Below are positions 1 to 12,720 of a DNA stretch of 64,000 bases, piece by piece. Positions within the stretch are counted from its first letter, which is position 1; the number at the start of each line of letters is the position of its first letter. Under the pieces are notes generated by a model. It saw nothing but the letters and a program-made list of their open reading frames with translations. It was not told the origin of the DNA and ran no database searches. Origin of the DNA: Beroe forskalii (taxonomy: Eukaryota > Ctenophora > Nuda > Beroida > Beroidae); contig WFMF01000581.1 of NCBI GenBank assembly GCA_011033025.1, forward strand, positions 33,814 to 97,813, in the 5' to 3' direction. A program made the translations under genes and the position numbers.

Positions 1-1146
1 TCGCCAGTTTTCCTTTGTTTTCCTGTAAAATCCAAAAAACCCTATTTTTACCTCTAAAACAGTGTTCCAGGATGTTCTTCATTTCTGAGGCACCCAAGAT
101 CCGAAATCGAAAAACTTTGGCCGATTGAGCTGAAAATTTGCACGCCATCCATGGACGACCTAAGAAAGACATACCATACTTCAGAATCCCGAAATCAGCC
201 ATTTTCTGTCTGTTATGGGGGGTTAAAATCGCGTTTTTCGGCTTAAAAACTGCCTTTTTCGCCCCTTATTGGGCGTAGATGTCTCATGGGTGGTCAAATA
301 GAAGTGTATCTGGTCATAAATTATTCGCCTGAAACCACTGAACCAATGATATTCGCCAGTTTTCCTTTGTTTTCCTGTAAAATCCAAAACCCTATTTTAC
401 CTCTCAAAACAGTGATCCAGGATGTTCTTCATTTCTGAGGCACCCAAGATCCGAAATCGAAAACTTTGGCCGATTGAGCTGAAAATTTTGCACGCCATCC
501 ATGGACGACCTAAGAAAGACATACCACACTTCAGAATCCCGAAATCAGCCATTTCTGTCTGTAATGGGGGGGGTTAAAATCGCGTTTTCGGCTTAAAAAC
601 TGCCTTTTTCGCCCCTTATTGGGCGTAGATGTCTCATGGGTGGTCAAATAGAAGTGTATCTGGTCATAAATTGTTGCGCCTGAAACCACTGAACCAATGC
701 ATATTCGCCAGTTTTCCTTTGTTTTCCTGTAAATTCCAAAAACCCTATTTTTACCTCTCAAAACAGTGATCCAGGATGTTCTTCATTTCTGAGGCACCCA
801 AGATCCGAAATCGAGAAACTTTGGCCGATTGAGCTGAAAATTTGCACGCCATCCATGGACGACCTAAGAAAGACATACCACACTTCAGAATCCCGAAATC
901 AGCCATTTTCTGTCTGTTATGGGGGTTAAAATCGCGTTTTCGGCTTAAAAACTGCCTTTTTTCCCCTTATTCGTAGATGTCTCATGGGTGGTCAAATAGA
1001 AGTGTATCTGGTCATAAATTGTTCGCCTGAAACCACTGAACCAATGATATTCGCCAGTTTTCCTTTGTTTTCCTGTAAATCCAAAAAACCCTATTTTTAC
1101 CTCTCAAAACAGTGATCAGGATGTTTCTTCATTTCTGAGGCACCCA
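1..1146. repeat. Satellite array, ~352-bp monomer (left block)
   Basis: Head-to-tail copies of a monomer beginning TCGCCAGTTTTCCTTTG recur at positions 1, 353, 705 and 1051, so the period is about 346-352 bp. Landmarks inside each monomer are CAAAACAGTGATCCAGGATG, CATCCATGGACGACCTAAG and GGGCGTAGATGTCTCATG. Copies differ by scattered substitutions and 1-6 bp indels. The open frames reading through it are not supported as genes, because they restart in each monomer and include stops and frameshifts. Confidence 0.95.
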
Positions 1147-4100
1147 AGATTGGAAATCTCCGGGGGAAAAAAATTTCCCAAAAAAAACCCCAAAAAAAAA
1201 AAAAGGAAATCCCCCCCAAAAGGGGGGTTTTTTTTTTTTGGAAAAATTTTTTTTTTCCCAAAGGGGTTTTTTTTGGGGGGGAAAATTTTAAAGGTTTTAA
1301 ATAAATTTTCCCAAAAAAATTTTTTTAAAAACCCGTTTTTTTTCCCGGGCCCCTAAAAAAACCCAAAAAAAAAAGGGGCCCTTTGGGGAACCCTTTTTTA
1401 AAAAAAATTTTTGGGGAAAAAATTTTTAAACCCCAAAAAGAAACCCCCCCAAAAAAAAAACCCTTTTTTTTTTAAAATTTTTTTTTTAAAAAAAATTTCC
1501 CAAAAAAATTTTTTTGGGGGTTTTTGGGGCCCCGGTGGGGGGGTTTTTAAAAAAAAAAACCCTTTTCCTTTTTTCCCCCCTTTTTTTAAAAAATTTTTTT
1601 TCCCAAAAAAAAAATTTTTTTTTTAAAAAGGGGGGAAAAAAAAAAACCCTTTGGGTTAAAGGGGTTTTTCCCCCTTTTAAAAAAAAAACCAAACCCCCAA
1701 AAACCCGTTTTCCCTTTCTTTTTTGGGGGGGGAAAATTTTTTCCAAAATTTTTTTTTCCCCCCTTTTTTTTGGGGGGAATTTCCCCAAAGGGGGGAAAAA
1801 AAAAGGTTCTGGTCAAAAATTTGGGAAAAACCCCCCAAAAATTTTCCCTTTTTTTTTTTCCAAAAAACCAAAAAATTTTTTTTTTAAAAAAAAGGGTTTT
1901 TTTTTTGGGCCCCCAAAAAAAAAAAAGGGGGGGGAAAAACCCCCCAAAGAAAAAAAACCTTAATTAAACCCCTTTTCCTTTTCTGTTTTTTTTTTTTTTA
2001 AAAATTTTTTTTTTTTTTGGGGGGGGGTTTTTTTGGGGGGGGGAAAAAAATTTTTTAAAAAAAATTTTAAAAAAAAAAATTTTTTTTTTTTTTTTTTTTT
2101 TAAAAAAAAATCCTTATTTTACCTCTAAAAAAAAATTTTTTTTTTTGGGAAAAAATTTGAAAAAAAATTTTTTTAAAATTAAAACCCCCCCCAAAAAAAA
2201 AAAAACCCCCCCCCCCCTTTTTTTTTTGGGGGGAAAACCTTTTTTTTAAAAAAAATTTTTTTTTTTTTTTTAAAAAATGGATTTCAAAAAATTTTTTTTT
2301 AAAAAAAAAAAAACCCCCAAAAAATTTTTTTTTTTTTTTTTTTAAAAAAAAAACCCTTTTTTTCCCCCAAAACAGTGACCCGGGATGTTTTTCCCTTTTG
2401 GGCCCCCAAAATTGGAAAAAGGGGGAAAAAAAAAAAACCCCCGGGCCCAAAAACCCCCCCCAAAAAATCCCCCCTTTTTTTGGGGTTTGGGGGTTTTGGG
2501 TTTTCCCTTTTCCCCCTTTTTGGGGGGTTTTGGGGGGGAAAAAAATTTTTTTTTTTTAAAAAACCCCCAAAAATTTTTGGTTTTTTTTTTTTTTAAAAAA
2601 AAAAAATTTTTAAAACCCAAAACGGGGGGTTTTTTTTTTTCCCCCCAAAAAAGAAAAAAGGGGTTTTTTTAAAAAATTTCCCCCCCGGAAAAAAACCCCA
2701 AAAAAAAACCCCCCAAAAAATTTTTCCCCTTTTTTTTTAAATTTTTAAAACCTTTTTTTTTTTCCCCCCCTTTTTGGGGGGCCCAAATGGGGGAAATTGG
2801 TTAAATTTTTAAAAAAAAATTCCCTTTTTTTTTTTTTTTCCCCTTTTTTTTTAAAATTTTTTAAAACCCCCCAAAAAAAAAAAAAAAAAAAGGGGGGGGG
2901 AAAAAAAAGGGGGCCCCCCAAAAAAAACCCCCAAAAAAATCCCAAATTTTTTAAACCCCGGGGGTTTTTTTTTTTTTCCCCCCCCCTTTTTCCCCCGGTT
3001 TTTTTTTTTTGGATTTTTTTCCCAAACCCAAATAAAAAATTTTTTTCCCCCTTTTTCCCCCTTTTTTTTTTTAAAAAAAATTTTTTTGGGGGGGGTTTTT
3101 TTTGGGGGAAACCCCTTTTTTAAATTTGGGGGGTTTAAAACCCCCCCCAAAACCCAAAAAAAAATAACTTTTTCCCTTTTTGGGGTTTTTTTTTTTGGGG
3201 GGGAAAATTTTTTTAAAGGGGTTTCCCCTTTTGGGGGGGGGTTTTTGGCCAAAAAAAAAAATTTTTTTAAAATTTTTTTTTTTTTTTTTTTTTTCCCCCA
3301 AAAAAAAATTTTTTTTTTAAAAAAAAAAAAAATTTTTTTGGGGGGGAAACCCCAAAAGGGCCAAAAAGGGGAAAAACCCCCGGCCCCCCCCATTTGGGGG
3401 GGGCCCCCCTTTTTTCTTTTTTTTTTTAAAAAAATTTTTTTGGGTTTTGGGGGAAATTTTTTGGGAAAAAAAAAAAATTTTTTTTTTTTAAAAAAAAAAA
3501 AAATTTTTTCAAAATTTTTTTTTTTTTTTTTTTAAAAAAAAGGGTTTTTTTTCCCCAAAAAACCCGAAAAAGGCCAAAGGGGGTTTTAAGCCCCGGGAAA
3601 AAAAAGGGTTTTTTTTTTTTAAAAAACCCCCGGAAAAAAAGGGTTTAAAAAAAAAAAATTTTTTCCCTAAAAAAAAATTTTAAACCCAAAATTTTTTTAA
3701 AAAAATTTTTTTTTAAAAAGGGGAAAACCCTTTTTAAAAAAATTTTTGGGTTTTTTTTTTTTTAAAAAAATTTTTTTTTTTTGGGGAATTTTTTTTTTTT
3801 TTTTTTAAAAAACCCGGAAAAAAAAATTTTTTTTTTTGGGGGGGGGAAAAAAATTTTTTTAAAAGGGAAAAGGAAAAACCCCCCAAAAAACCCAAAAAAA
3901 AAGGGGGAAAAAAAAAAGGGTTTTTTTTTTTTTTGGGGGTTTTCCAAAATTGGCCTTTGGTTTTAAAAAAAAAATTTTTTAAAAAAAAATTTTTTTTTTT
4001 TTTTAAAAAACAAAAAACCCTTTTTTCCTTTTTTTAAAAAAAAAAAAAACCCTTTTTTCCCCAAAAAAACCCAAATTTGGCCTTTTTGGGAAAAAAAAAA

Positions 4101-6157
4101 ACCCCCCGGGGGAAAAAAAATTTTTCCCCCCCAAAAACCTTCCCTTTGGGGGGAAAAAACCCTTTTTGTTTTTTTTTTTTTTTTTAAAAAATTTTTTTTT
4201 TTAAAAAGGGGGGAAAAAAATTTTTTTAAAAAAACCCCCAAAAAAAAATTTTTTTTTTTTTTTTCCCCTTTTTTAAAAACCCTTTTTTTTTTTTTGGGGG
4301 TTTTTTAAACCCAAAAGGGGGAAATTTTTTTTAAAATGAAAACCCCAAAAAACCCCCTTTAAAAAAAAAAAAACCCCCTTTTAGGGGGGGGTTTTAAAGG
4401 GGAAAAAAAATTTTTTTTTTTTTTCCCCCTTTTTTTTTTTAAAAAATTTAAAAAAAAGGGGTTTTTTAAAAAAAATTTTAAAAAATTTTTTCCTTTTCCT
4501 TTTTTTTCCTTTTTTCCAAAAATTTTTAAAAATTTTTTAAAAAAAAAAAATTTCCTTTTTTTTTTTAAATTTTTAAATTTGGAAAAAAAAAAAAAGGGGG
4601 GGAAAAAAAAAAAAGGGAAAAAAAAAAAGGCCCCAAATTTTTTTTTTTTTTTTTTTTTTTAAAAAAATTTTTTTTTTTTTTTTCCCCCTTTTTTTTTTGG
4701 GGGGGGGGTTTTTTTTTTTTTTAAAAAAAAAAAAAAACCCCCCCCCCTTTTTTTTTTTTTTTTTTCCCCCCCCCCAAAAAACCCCCCCCGGGGGGGCCCC
4801 CCAAAAAAAAAAATTTTTGGGGAAAGGGGGTTTTTTTTTGGGGGAAAAAAAATTTTTAAACCCAAAAAAAAACCCCTTTTTTTTAAATTTTTTTTTTGGG
4901 GGTTTTTTTCCCCCAAAAAAATATTTTTTTTTTTTTTGGGGGGTTAAATTTTAATTTTTTTTAAAAACCCCCAAAAAAAAAATTTTTTTTTTTTTTTTTT
5001 TTTTTTAAAACCCCCCAAAACGGGGGTTTTTTTTTCAAAAAAAATTAAAAACCTTTTTTTTTTTCCCCTTTTGGCCCCAAAGAAAAAAAAAAACCCAAAA
5101 ACCCTTTTTCGTCTTTTTTTTAAAAAAAAAAAAATTTTTTCCAAAAATTTTTTTTTGGGGTTTAAGGTTTTTTTTTTTTTTAAAAAAAAAAAAAAACCCC
5201 CAAATTTTTTTTTTTTTTTTTTTTCCCCCCAAAAAAACCTTTTTTTAAAAAAAAGGGGGCCCCCTTTTTTTTTTTAAAAAAAAAACCCCTTTGGGGGCCT
5301 AAAAAAAGGGCCCAAAACCAAACCCAAAAAAAAACCCCAAAAAAAATTTTTTTTTGGGGGGAAAATTTTTCCCCCTTTTTTTTTTTTAAAAATTTTTTTG
5401 GGGCCCAAAAATTAATTTTTTTTTTTTTAAAAAAAAAAACCCCCTTTTTTGGGTTTTTTTTCAAAACCTTTTTTTCAAAAATTTTTTTTTTTTTTTTTAA
5501 AGGCCCCCAAAAAAACCCCCTTTTAAAACCCAAAATTTAACTTTTCCCCCCCCCCCCCAAAAACCCTTTTCCCTTTTTTGGGAAAGGGGAAAATGGTTTT
5601 AAAATTTAAAAAAAACCCCCCCCTTTTAAATTTTTGGGGGGGTTTTTTTTTTTTTCCCCCCTTTTTCCCAAACCATAAACCTTTTTTCCCCTTTTTTTTT
5701 TTAAAAAAAAATTTTTTTAAAAAGGAAAAAAATTTTTTTAAAAAAACCCCAAAAAAAAAACCCCGGGGGGGGTTTTTTTTGGGGTTTCCCGGGAAAAAAC
5801 CCCTTTTCCCCAAACCCCCCCTTTTTTTTGGGGGAAAAAGGGTTTTTATTTAAAAAATTTTCCGCCCCTTTCCGGATTTTTTTTTCCCCCCCCAAAAAAA
5901 AAAAAACCCCAAAAAGGGGCCTTTTTTCCCCTTTTTTTGGGAAAAAAAATTTTTTTAAAAAAAAGGGGGAAAAACCCCCCTTTCCCAAAGGGGAAAAAAA
6001 AAACCCCCAAAAATTTTTTTTTTGGGTTTTTGGGGGAAAATTTTCCCCAAAAACCCCCCAAATTTTTCCCTTTTTTTTTTTTTAAAAAAATTTTTTTTCC
6101 CCCCCAAACCCAAAGGAATTTTTTTCCTTTTTTTAAAAAAAAATTTTTTTCCCCCAA
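1147..6157. other. Homopolymer-smeared satellite (assembly or consensus artefact)
   Basis: The sequence is almost entirely runs of 3-12 identical bases. It enters and leaves mid-monomer in clean satellite (left edge after CACCCAAGATTGGAAAT, right edge at AAATCGCGTTTTTCGG). Inside, smeared satellite landmarks survive: 2371-2410 reads like the monomer's AACAGTGATCCAGGATG segment with neighbouring bases overwritten, and 2110-2130 keeps TTATTTTACCTCTAAAA. This is best read as about 5 kb of satellite with a corrupted consensus. None of the long lysine/phenylalanine/glycine/proline-rich open frames here should be treated as genes. Confidence 0.93.
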
Positions 6158-7148
6158 ATAAAATCGCGTTTTTCGGCTTAAAACTGCCTTTTTCGCCCCT
6201 TATTGGGCGTAGATGTCTCATGGGTGGTCAAATAGAAGTGTATCTGGTCATAAATTGTTCGCCTGAAACCACTGAACCAATGATATTCGCCAGTTTTCCT
6301 TTGTTTTCCTGTAAAATCCAAAAAAACCTATTTTTACCTCTCAAAACAGTGATCCAGGATGTTCTTCATTTCTGAGGCACCCAAGATTGGAAATCGAAAA
6401 ACTTTGGCCGATTGAGCTGAAAATTTGCAAGCAATCCATGGACGACCTAAGAAAGACATACCACACTTCAGAATCCCGAAATCAGCCATTTTCTGTCTGT
6501 TATGGGGGGTTAAAATCGCGTTTTTCGGCTTAAAAACTGCCTTTTTTCGCCCCTTATTGGGCGTAGATGTCTCATGGGTGGTCAAATAGAAGTGTATCTG
6601 GTCATAAATTGTTCACCTGAAACCACTGAACCAATGATATTCGCCAGTTTTCCTTTGTTTTCCTGTAAAATCCAAAGAACCCTATTTTTACCTCTCAAAA
6701 CAGTGATCCAGGCTGGTCTGCATTTCTGAGGCACCCAAGATCCGAAATCGAGAAACTTTGGCCGATTGAGCTGAAAATTTGCACGCCATCCATGGACGAC
6801 CTAAGAAAGACATACCACACTTCAGAATCCCGAAATCAGCCATTTTCTGTCTGTTATGGGGGGTTAAAATCGCGTTTTTCGGCTTAAAAACTGCCTTTTT
6901 TCGCCCCTTATTGGGCGTAGATGTCTCATGGGTGGTCAAATAGAAGTGTATCTGGTCATAAATTATGCGCCTGAAACCACTGAACCAATGATATTCGCCA
7001 GTTTTCCTTTGTTTTCCTGTAAAACTAAAAACCTTATTTTACCTCTCAAAACAGTGATCCAGGATGTTCTTCATTTCTGAGGCACCCAAGATTGGAAATC
7101 GAAAAACTTTGGCCGATTGAGCTGAAAATTTGCACGCCATCCATGGAC
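6158..7148. repeat. Satellite array, ~354-bp monomer (middle block)
   Basis: The same monomer as at the left end; TCGCCAGTTTTCC starts recur at 6287, 6641 and 6995 (period 354). The array stops inside a monomer at CCATGGAC (7141-7148), where the large TIR element begins. The same monomer resumes at 16138. Confidence 0.95.
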
Positions 7149-7194
7149 ACCCCCCATTTCTAGGGGGACGGCGACATTTTCAGTTTGTCATTTT

Positions 7195-7605
7195 TCTTGC
7201 ATGTTTTGACACATTCTAGGCGCTTTTTGTCACTTTTTGTCGCGTTTCGACACTTTTTGTATTTGACACCATTCTGACATAGCCTGGCACAATTTGTCGC
7301 ATTTTTGGACAGTTTTTGACGCGCTTTGTCGCGTTTTGACGCAATTTTGGGTACTCTTTTGACGTTTTTTGTCGCTTTTTGACCCTTTTTGTCGCATTTT
7401 GACGCTTTTTTGGCGCATTTTGACGCTTTTTTGGCGCATTTTGCCACTTTTTGGCACATTTTATAGCATATTTCGACACTTTTGGGCGCCATTTGTCGCG
7501 TTTTTACGCATTTTTGAGCTCATTTCTGGCGCTTTTGACACTTTTTGTCGCGTTTTGACGCTTTTTGGCGCTTTTTGGCACTTTTTGACCCTTTTAAATG
7601 GCTTT
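7195..7605. repeat. Subterminal T-rich tandem array (left end of the 9-kb element)
   Basis: Degenerate units of roughly 20 bp built from GTCGCATTTTGACGCTTTTT and GGCGCATTTTGACGC. A related array in the same orientation lies at the right end (15775-16070). The minus-strand open frames (lysine/glutamine-rich) are a by-product of the repeat. Confidence 0.85.
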
Positions 7606-7737
7606 TGTCTGCGAGGTTGATTCAATTTTAAATCCTTCATTATCCAATAGAGCTAATAAAAAGCCTAATTAGCTAATAATTGATGTTTGCATGAGCCAGG
7701 CCATCACTTTTTTAAGGTTTTTACTTCTATTCCAACA

Positions 7738-8032
7738 GCCGTACAGCCAATGACAGGAATCAAAGGAAACAAGCCAGTGACGGTCAAGGAAGTGTAATCC
7801 ATACTTTATTTGCCCAAGACTTCGCTGCAATGGGCAGCTCCTTATTTACCCCTCCCACACAGTTTCCTGTACTCCTGTACGCTCGGCTGAGTGAACCGTA
7901 GGGCTGCATAGGCTGAAAATAAATCTCTCACCCTTAGCTCAGTGATGCTGGCCGGGATTTTAACTCATGATCTTTAGATCCCAGCCCAAATCGATACCAC
8001 TACACCACTAAACCACTGACCCACAAATCAAA
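7738..8032 (-). mobile_element. tRNA-derived SINE (full-length or nearly so)
   Basis: On the minus strand the head contains an A-box-like TAGTGGTGTAGTGG (about 8008-8025) and a B-box-like GAGTTAAAATCC (about 7955-7970), spaced as in a tRNA-derived pol III promoter. The body follows (GGTTCACTCAGCCGAGCG, then GGAGCTGCCCATTGC) and it ends in TCCTGTCATTGGCTG. The body and 3' end match a second, 5'-truncated copy at 27418-27660, which supports a retroposon family. The SINE lies inside the 9-kb element. Confidence 0.72.
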
Positions 8033-8389
8033 TCACTGGTAAAATAGGTCAGATCTGGAAACATGCATGGAGTAAAGGGGATCATTTAAGTGACAGGACT
8101 GATAAGACAGGAGATGAGGAATATATTGATTATTACATTAGAAAACGGCTACTTACATAAAGCCTGTGCGCATTGTTTTATGCTCAAAAGTCAACGGCTA
8201 TTTTGATGGGTGGGGATTATGCCCAAACAAACAAAGAAAACAAAACCTAGCCCAATAATCGGAAAAGCAGGGCGGGCCTTATTTTTTATAATTCATTATT
8301 GTTTTTGGGCTACAGCAAGGGTTTTTTAAATTTTTGAACTTTTTTTACGAAAATGGACAAACCCATTGATCCCACAATAAACTTCTTTA

Positions 8390-9205
8390 GTTCTTCATCC
8401 AAGGACACACTTTGATCCTAGGACTTATCCCTTGATCCTGGGGCGCACCCCTTGATCCTGGGGCAAACCCATTGATACCGGGAAGCTGGGACAAACTCCT
8501 TGATCCTGGTAAGATCTCCTTGATCCTGGGGTGCTCTCCTTGATAGTGGCAAATTTTCCTTGATCTGGAGGCACTCAGCTTGATTCTTGGACAAACTCCT
8601 TGATTTTGGGACAAACTCCTTTATTCTGGGATTAACTCCTTGATCTTGGGCACTCCCCTTGACCTTGAGGCAAACACCTTGATTTTGGGGCACGCTCCTT
8701 CAACTTGGGACAAACCTCTTGATCTTGGGGCACTCTCCTGAATCCTGCAACACTCTCCTTGATCGTGGAACAAACCCCTTGGTACTGGGACAAAATCCTT
8801 GATCCTGGAGCATACCCCTTGATCTTGAGCACTCTCCTTGATCCTGGGACAGCTCCCTTGATCTTGGGACACTCTCCTGACTCCTGCGACACTCTCCTTC
8901 ATCCTGGGACAATCTTCTGATCTGCTGAATCCTGCGACACTTTCCTTGGTCAAGGTACACCCTTCTTGATGCTGGGACAGATTCCTAGACCCTGGGGCCT
9001 TCTCCTTGATCCTAGGACACACCCCTTCATCTTGGGACACTCTCCTTGATCATTGAATAGATTCCTTGATCTTGGGACATTTTTCTCGATCCTGAGACAC
9101 TCCCTGATTCTGGGACGAACTCCTTAGTTTTGGGACAAAGTCCTTGATCCAGGTATCTTGGGACACTTCCATGATCCTGGGACAGATCCTTGATCAATGA
9201 TAATT
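8390..9205. repeat. 20-bp minisatellite (CTTGATCCTGGGACACTCTC)
   Basis: About 40 imperfect 20-21-bp units. The core TTGATCCTGGG is conserved while the second half varies (GGCAAACCC, GACACTCTCC, GACAAACTCC). The minus-strand open frames are repeat translations, not genes. Confidence 0.92.
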
Positions 9206-9344
9206 TGGACCTTCTCCTGTGTTTAAGTTCATGTTATCAGCCAAAAGTTATACTTAGGTCCTATTCCCTCCTATTTACTACATAAAACCTAAGTGCCTTT
9301 GCAACAAGAGTGTTGGTCACAGTAAGCAGGTTGAGTGACGTTGC

Positions 9345-11768
9345 CTTATTGACACCACTCTATAATTCTTGACACCACTCTTTATCCTTGACAGCAAACC
9401 TTATCCCTGACACCACTCCAAAATCCTTGACACCACTCCAACCTCCTTGACATCAGTCTTTATCCTTGACATCAATCCTTATCCTTGACATCACTCTTTA
9501 TCCTTGACACCACTCCACAGTCCTTGAAATCACTCTACAATCCTTGACATCACTCCTTATCCTTGACTCTTTATCCTTGACACCATTCCACGATGCTTGA
9601 CACCACTTCTTATCCTTGACATCACTCCTTATCCTTGACATCACTCTACAATCCTTGACGCCACTCCAAATCCTTGACATCACTCTTTATCCTTGACATC
9701 ACTCCTTATCCTTGACACCTTCAATCTACACCATTCCTTGACCTTCACTCCACTTCTTTGACATCCTTGACATTGACACCACTCCAAAATCCTTGACATT
9801 ACTCTTTATCCTTGACACCACTCCAAAATCCTTGAAATCACTCTACAATCCTTGACACTACTCATTATCCTTGACACCACTCCTTATCCTTGACACCACT
9901 CCACAGTCCTTGCCATCACTCTACAATCCTTCACATTACTCCAAATCCTTGACATCACTCTTTATCCTTGACATCACTCCTTATCCTTGACATCACTTTT
10001 CATCCTTGACACCAATCCACAATCCTTGACATCACTCTACAATCCTTAACACCACTCCAACCTCCTTGACATCACTCTTTATCCTTGACATCACTCATTA
10101 TCCTTGACACCACTCCCTATTCTTGACACCACTCCACAGTCCTGGACATCCATCTACAATCCTTGACATCACTCCTTATCCTTGGAACCACTCCAAAATC
10201 CTTGACAACACTCCAAACTCCTTGACATCACTACAATCCTTGACACCACTCTTCATCCTTGACATCACTCCTCATCCTTGACACCACTCCAAAATCCTTG
10301 ACACCACTACAAACACCTTGACATCACTGTTTATCCTTGACTCTTTATCCTTGACACCACTGCACAATCCTTGACACCACTCCAAAATCCTTGAAATCAC
10401 TCGTTATTCTTGACATCACACCTTATTGTTGACATCATTCTTTATCCTTGACACCACTCCACAATCCTTGACATCACGCCACAGTCCTTGAAATCACTCT
10501 ACAATCCTGGACATCACTCCAAATCCTTGACATCACTCTTTATCCTTGACATCACTCCTTATCCTTGACATCACTTTTCATCCTTGACACCAATCCTTGA
10601 CATCACTCTACAATCCTTAGCACCACTCCAACCTCCTTGACATTACTCTTTATCCTTGACATCACTCCTTATCCTTGACTTCACTCTCTATCCTTGAAAC
10701 CACTCCACAATCCTTGACACCGCTCCAACCTCCTTGACATCACTCTTTATTCTTGACATCGCTCCTTATCCTCTTATCCTTGACATCACTCTTTATCTTT
10801 GACACAACTCCACAATCCTTGACATCACTCTACAATCCTTTACACCACTCATTATTCTTGACACCACACCTTATTCTTGACTACACTTTAAACTCCTTGA
10901 CATCACTCTACAATCCTTGACATCACTCTTTATCCTTGACATCACTCCTTATCCTTAACTCCTTATCCTTGACACCACTCCAGAATCCTTGACACCACTC
11001 CAAAATCCTTGAAATCACTCGTTATCCTTGACATCACACCCTATTGTTGACATCATTCTTTATCCTTGACACCACTCCACAATCCTTGACACCACTCCAC
11101 AATCCTTGACATCACTCCACAGTCCTTGACATAACTCTACAATCCTGGACATCACTCCAAATCCTTGGCATCACTCTTTATCCTTTCCATCACTCCTTAT
11201 CCTCTGCACCACAGACCACTCCACAATCCTTGACACCACTCCAAAATCCTTGAAATCACTCTTTATCCTTGACACCACTCCACAATCCTTGACAGCACCT
11301 CACAATCCTTTACACCGCTCCACAATCCTAGACACCACTAAGTCTTCTTATCCTTGTCTTCTTATCCTAAGTCCTAAGTCTTCTTATCCTTGACGTCACT
11401 CCTTATCCTTGACACCACTCCACAATCCTTGACTCCACTCCACAATCCTTGACTCCACTCAACAATCCTTGGCATCACTCCATAATCCTTGACATCACTC
11501 TACAATCCTTGACACCACTCTTTATCCTTGACATGACTCCTTATCCTCTGCACCACAGACCACTCCACAATCCTTGACACCACTCCAAAATCCTTGAAAT
11601 CACTCTTTATCCTTGACACCACTCCACAATCCTTGACAACACCTCACAATCCTTTACACCGCTCCACAATCCTAGACACCACTAAGTCTTCTTATCCTTG
11701 TCTTCTTATCCTAAGTCTTATCCTAAGTCTTTTTATCCTTGACGTCACTCCTTATCCTTGACACCTTA
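9345..11768. repeat. 20-bp minisatellite (ATCCTTGACATCACTCTTT)
   Basis: About 120 imperfect units of 19-21 bp with core TCCTTGACAYCACTC followed by TTTA, CACA or CAAA. A higher-order duplication is visible: about 11205-11400 and 11535-11755 share a block that includes CTCTGCACCACAGACCACTCC and repeated TCTTCTTATCC. The array shares its period and the TCCTTGA core with the array at 8390-9205, so one may derive from the other. Confidence 0.94.
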
Positions 11769-12260
11769 AAAATGATTTAAAAATGAGTAACTCTTAAATT
11801 GCACCGGATACGAATTTTTTGAAATCCTTCTTCTTTTTGATTCATGAAATTTTGCAAAGGTGTCGATTTAAAAATCCATAAATCAGCCGCTTTTTATCAA
11901 ATTTGAAAATGATTTTGCGAGGATATTCGTTATACAGTGACATTCATTCCCTCAATTGGTGTTAAAATCATTAAGATTTGACCACCACAACTTGAGTTAT
12001 GATCGTTCCACGATAATGCACTGAAATCATTTTTTGCTGTGACGCAAAGCGTTGACGTATTCGGTTTTCAAAAGATACAAGTTTCAATCAGCTCTTCATT
12101 CTATGATGAAATTAAGATGAATGACTGTTTCTAACGTAAAATCGTCTGAAAATTATCGCTCAACCATTTATTTTGAGTTCACTATTACGGTTTTTGCTAT
12201 AGGCTCTAATACAAGTGCAAATCATTTTGATACACTCTTAAGTATTTAAACAGTGAGTCG
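11769..12260. other. Non-repetitive filler inside the 9-kb element
   Basis: AT-rich sequence between the 20-bp minisatellite and the LINE fragment. I see no gene, tandem repeat or inverted repeat in it. Confidence 0.5.
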
Positions 12261-12720
12261 GCTGTGTATTTCAAGTCCCTTGTAAGGAGTAGACTGGAGT
12301 ACTGTTTCTCTGTCTGGGATCCTCATTTGATCAAGAACATTCAAGCCGTGGAATCAATCCAGCGATACTTTACCAAACGCATTGCTGGGACCAATGATCT
12401 TGACTACTGGGACCGTTTAAGCTGATGTCTCCACCAAAGAGAACGGTACACCATAATCCATTCCATCCTGATACCGATTTTCGGGACAAGTTTGGAATTC
12501 GGATCAATGAACGTCTTGGGACCCGAGCAAAAATCCTGATTCAGAACGGTATACCATTTCCATCCAAATTCATTTGGAGAATTCCTTTGCACAATACCCG
12601 GAGCTAAGGCATTCAAAATAGCTTTCCTTGAACAATACACAAGCCACCGGTTCAATCAGCAACTCTACCTCGACTGGAGCTGTGAACGAGGAGATGGAGC
12701 ACGTGGACATCACTGATCCC
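12261..12720 (+). pseudogene. Non-LTR retrotransposon RT C-terminal fragment, decayed
   Basis: From 12261 the plus strand reads YFKSLVRSRLEYCFSVWDP followed by a segment with an IQAVESIQR core, ending at a TGA near 12424. This is the conserved stretch after the catalytic palm in LINE reverse transcriptases of the Jockey/CR1/L2 type (the LVR-LEYC-VWDP and VQRR region). A second frame (12425-12607) continues with NERLGTRAKIL, also typical of these C-termini. The stop, the frame change and the lack of upstream endonuclease or YADD core show a dead fragment. Confidence 0.75.

Noticed and set aside
1150-6220. Dozens of Lys/Phe/Gly/Pro-rich open frames on both strands
   Set aside because: They lie in homopolymer-smeared satellite; codons are read from runs of single bases and do not reflect real sequence.
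7160-7492. Lys-rich minus-strand frames (also 15755-16184)
   Set aside because: By-products of the T-rich subterminal arrays of the 9-kb element.
8387-9040. Minus-strand proteins with SQDQGVCPRIKE repeats
   Set aside because: Translation of the 20-bp minisatellite; several overlapping frames are open at once.
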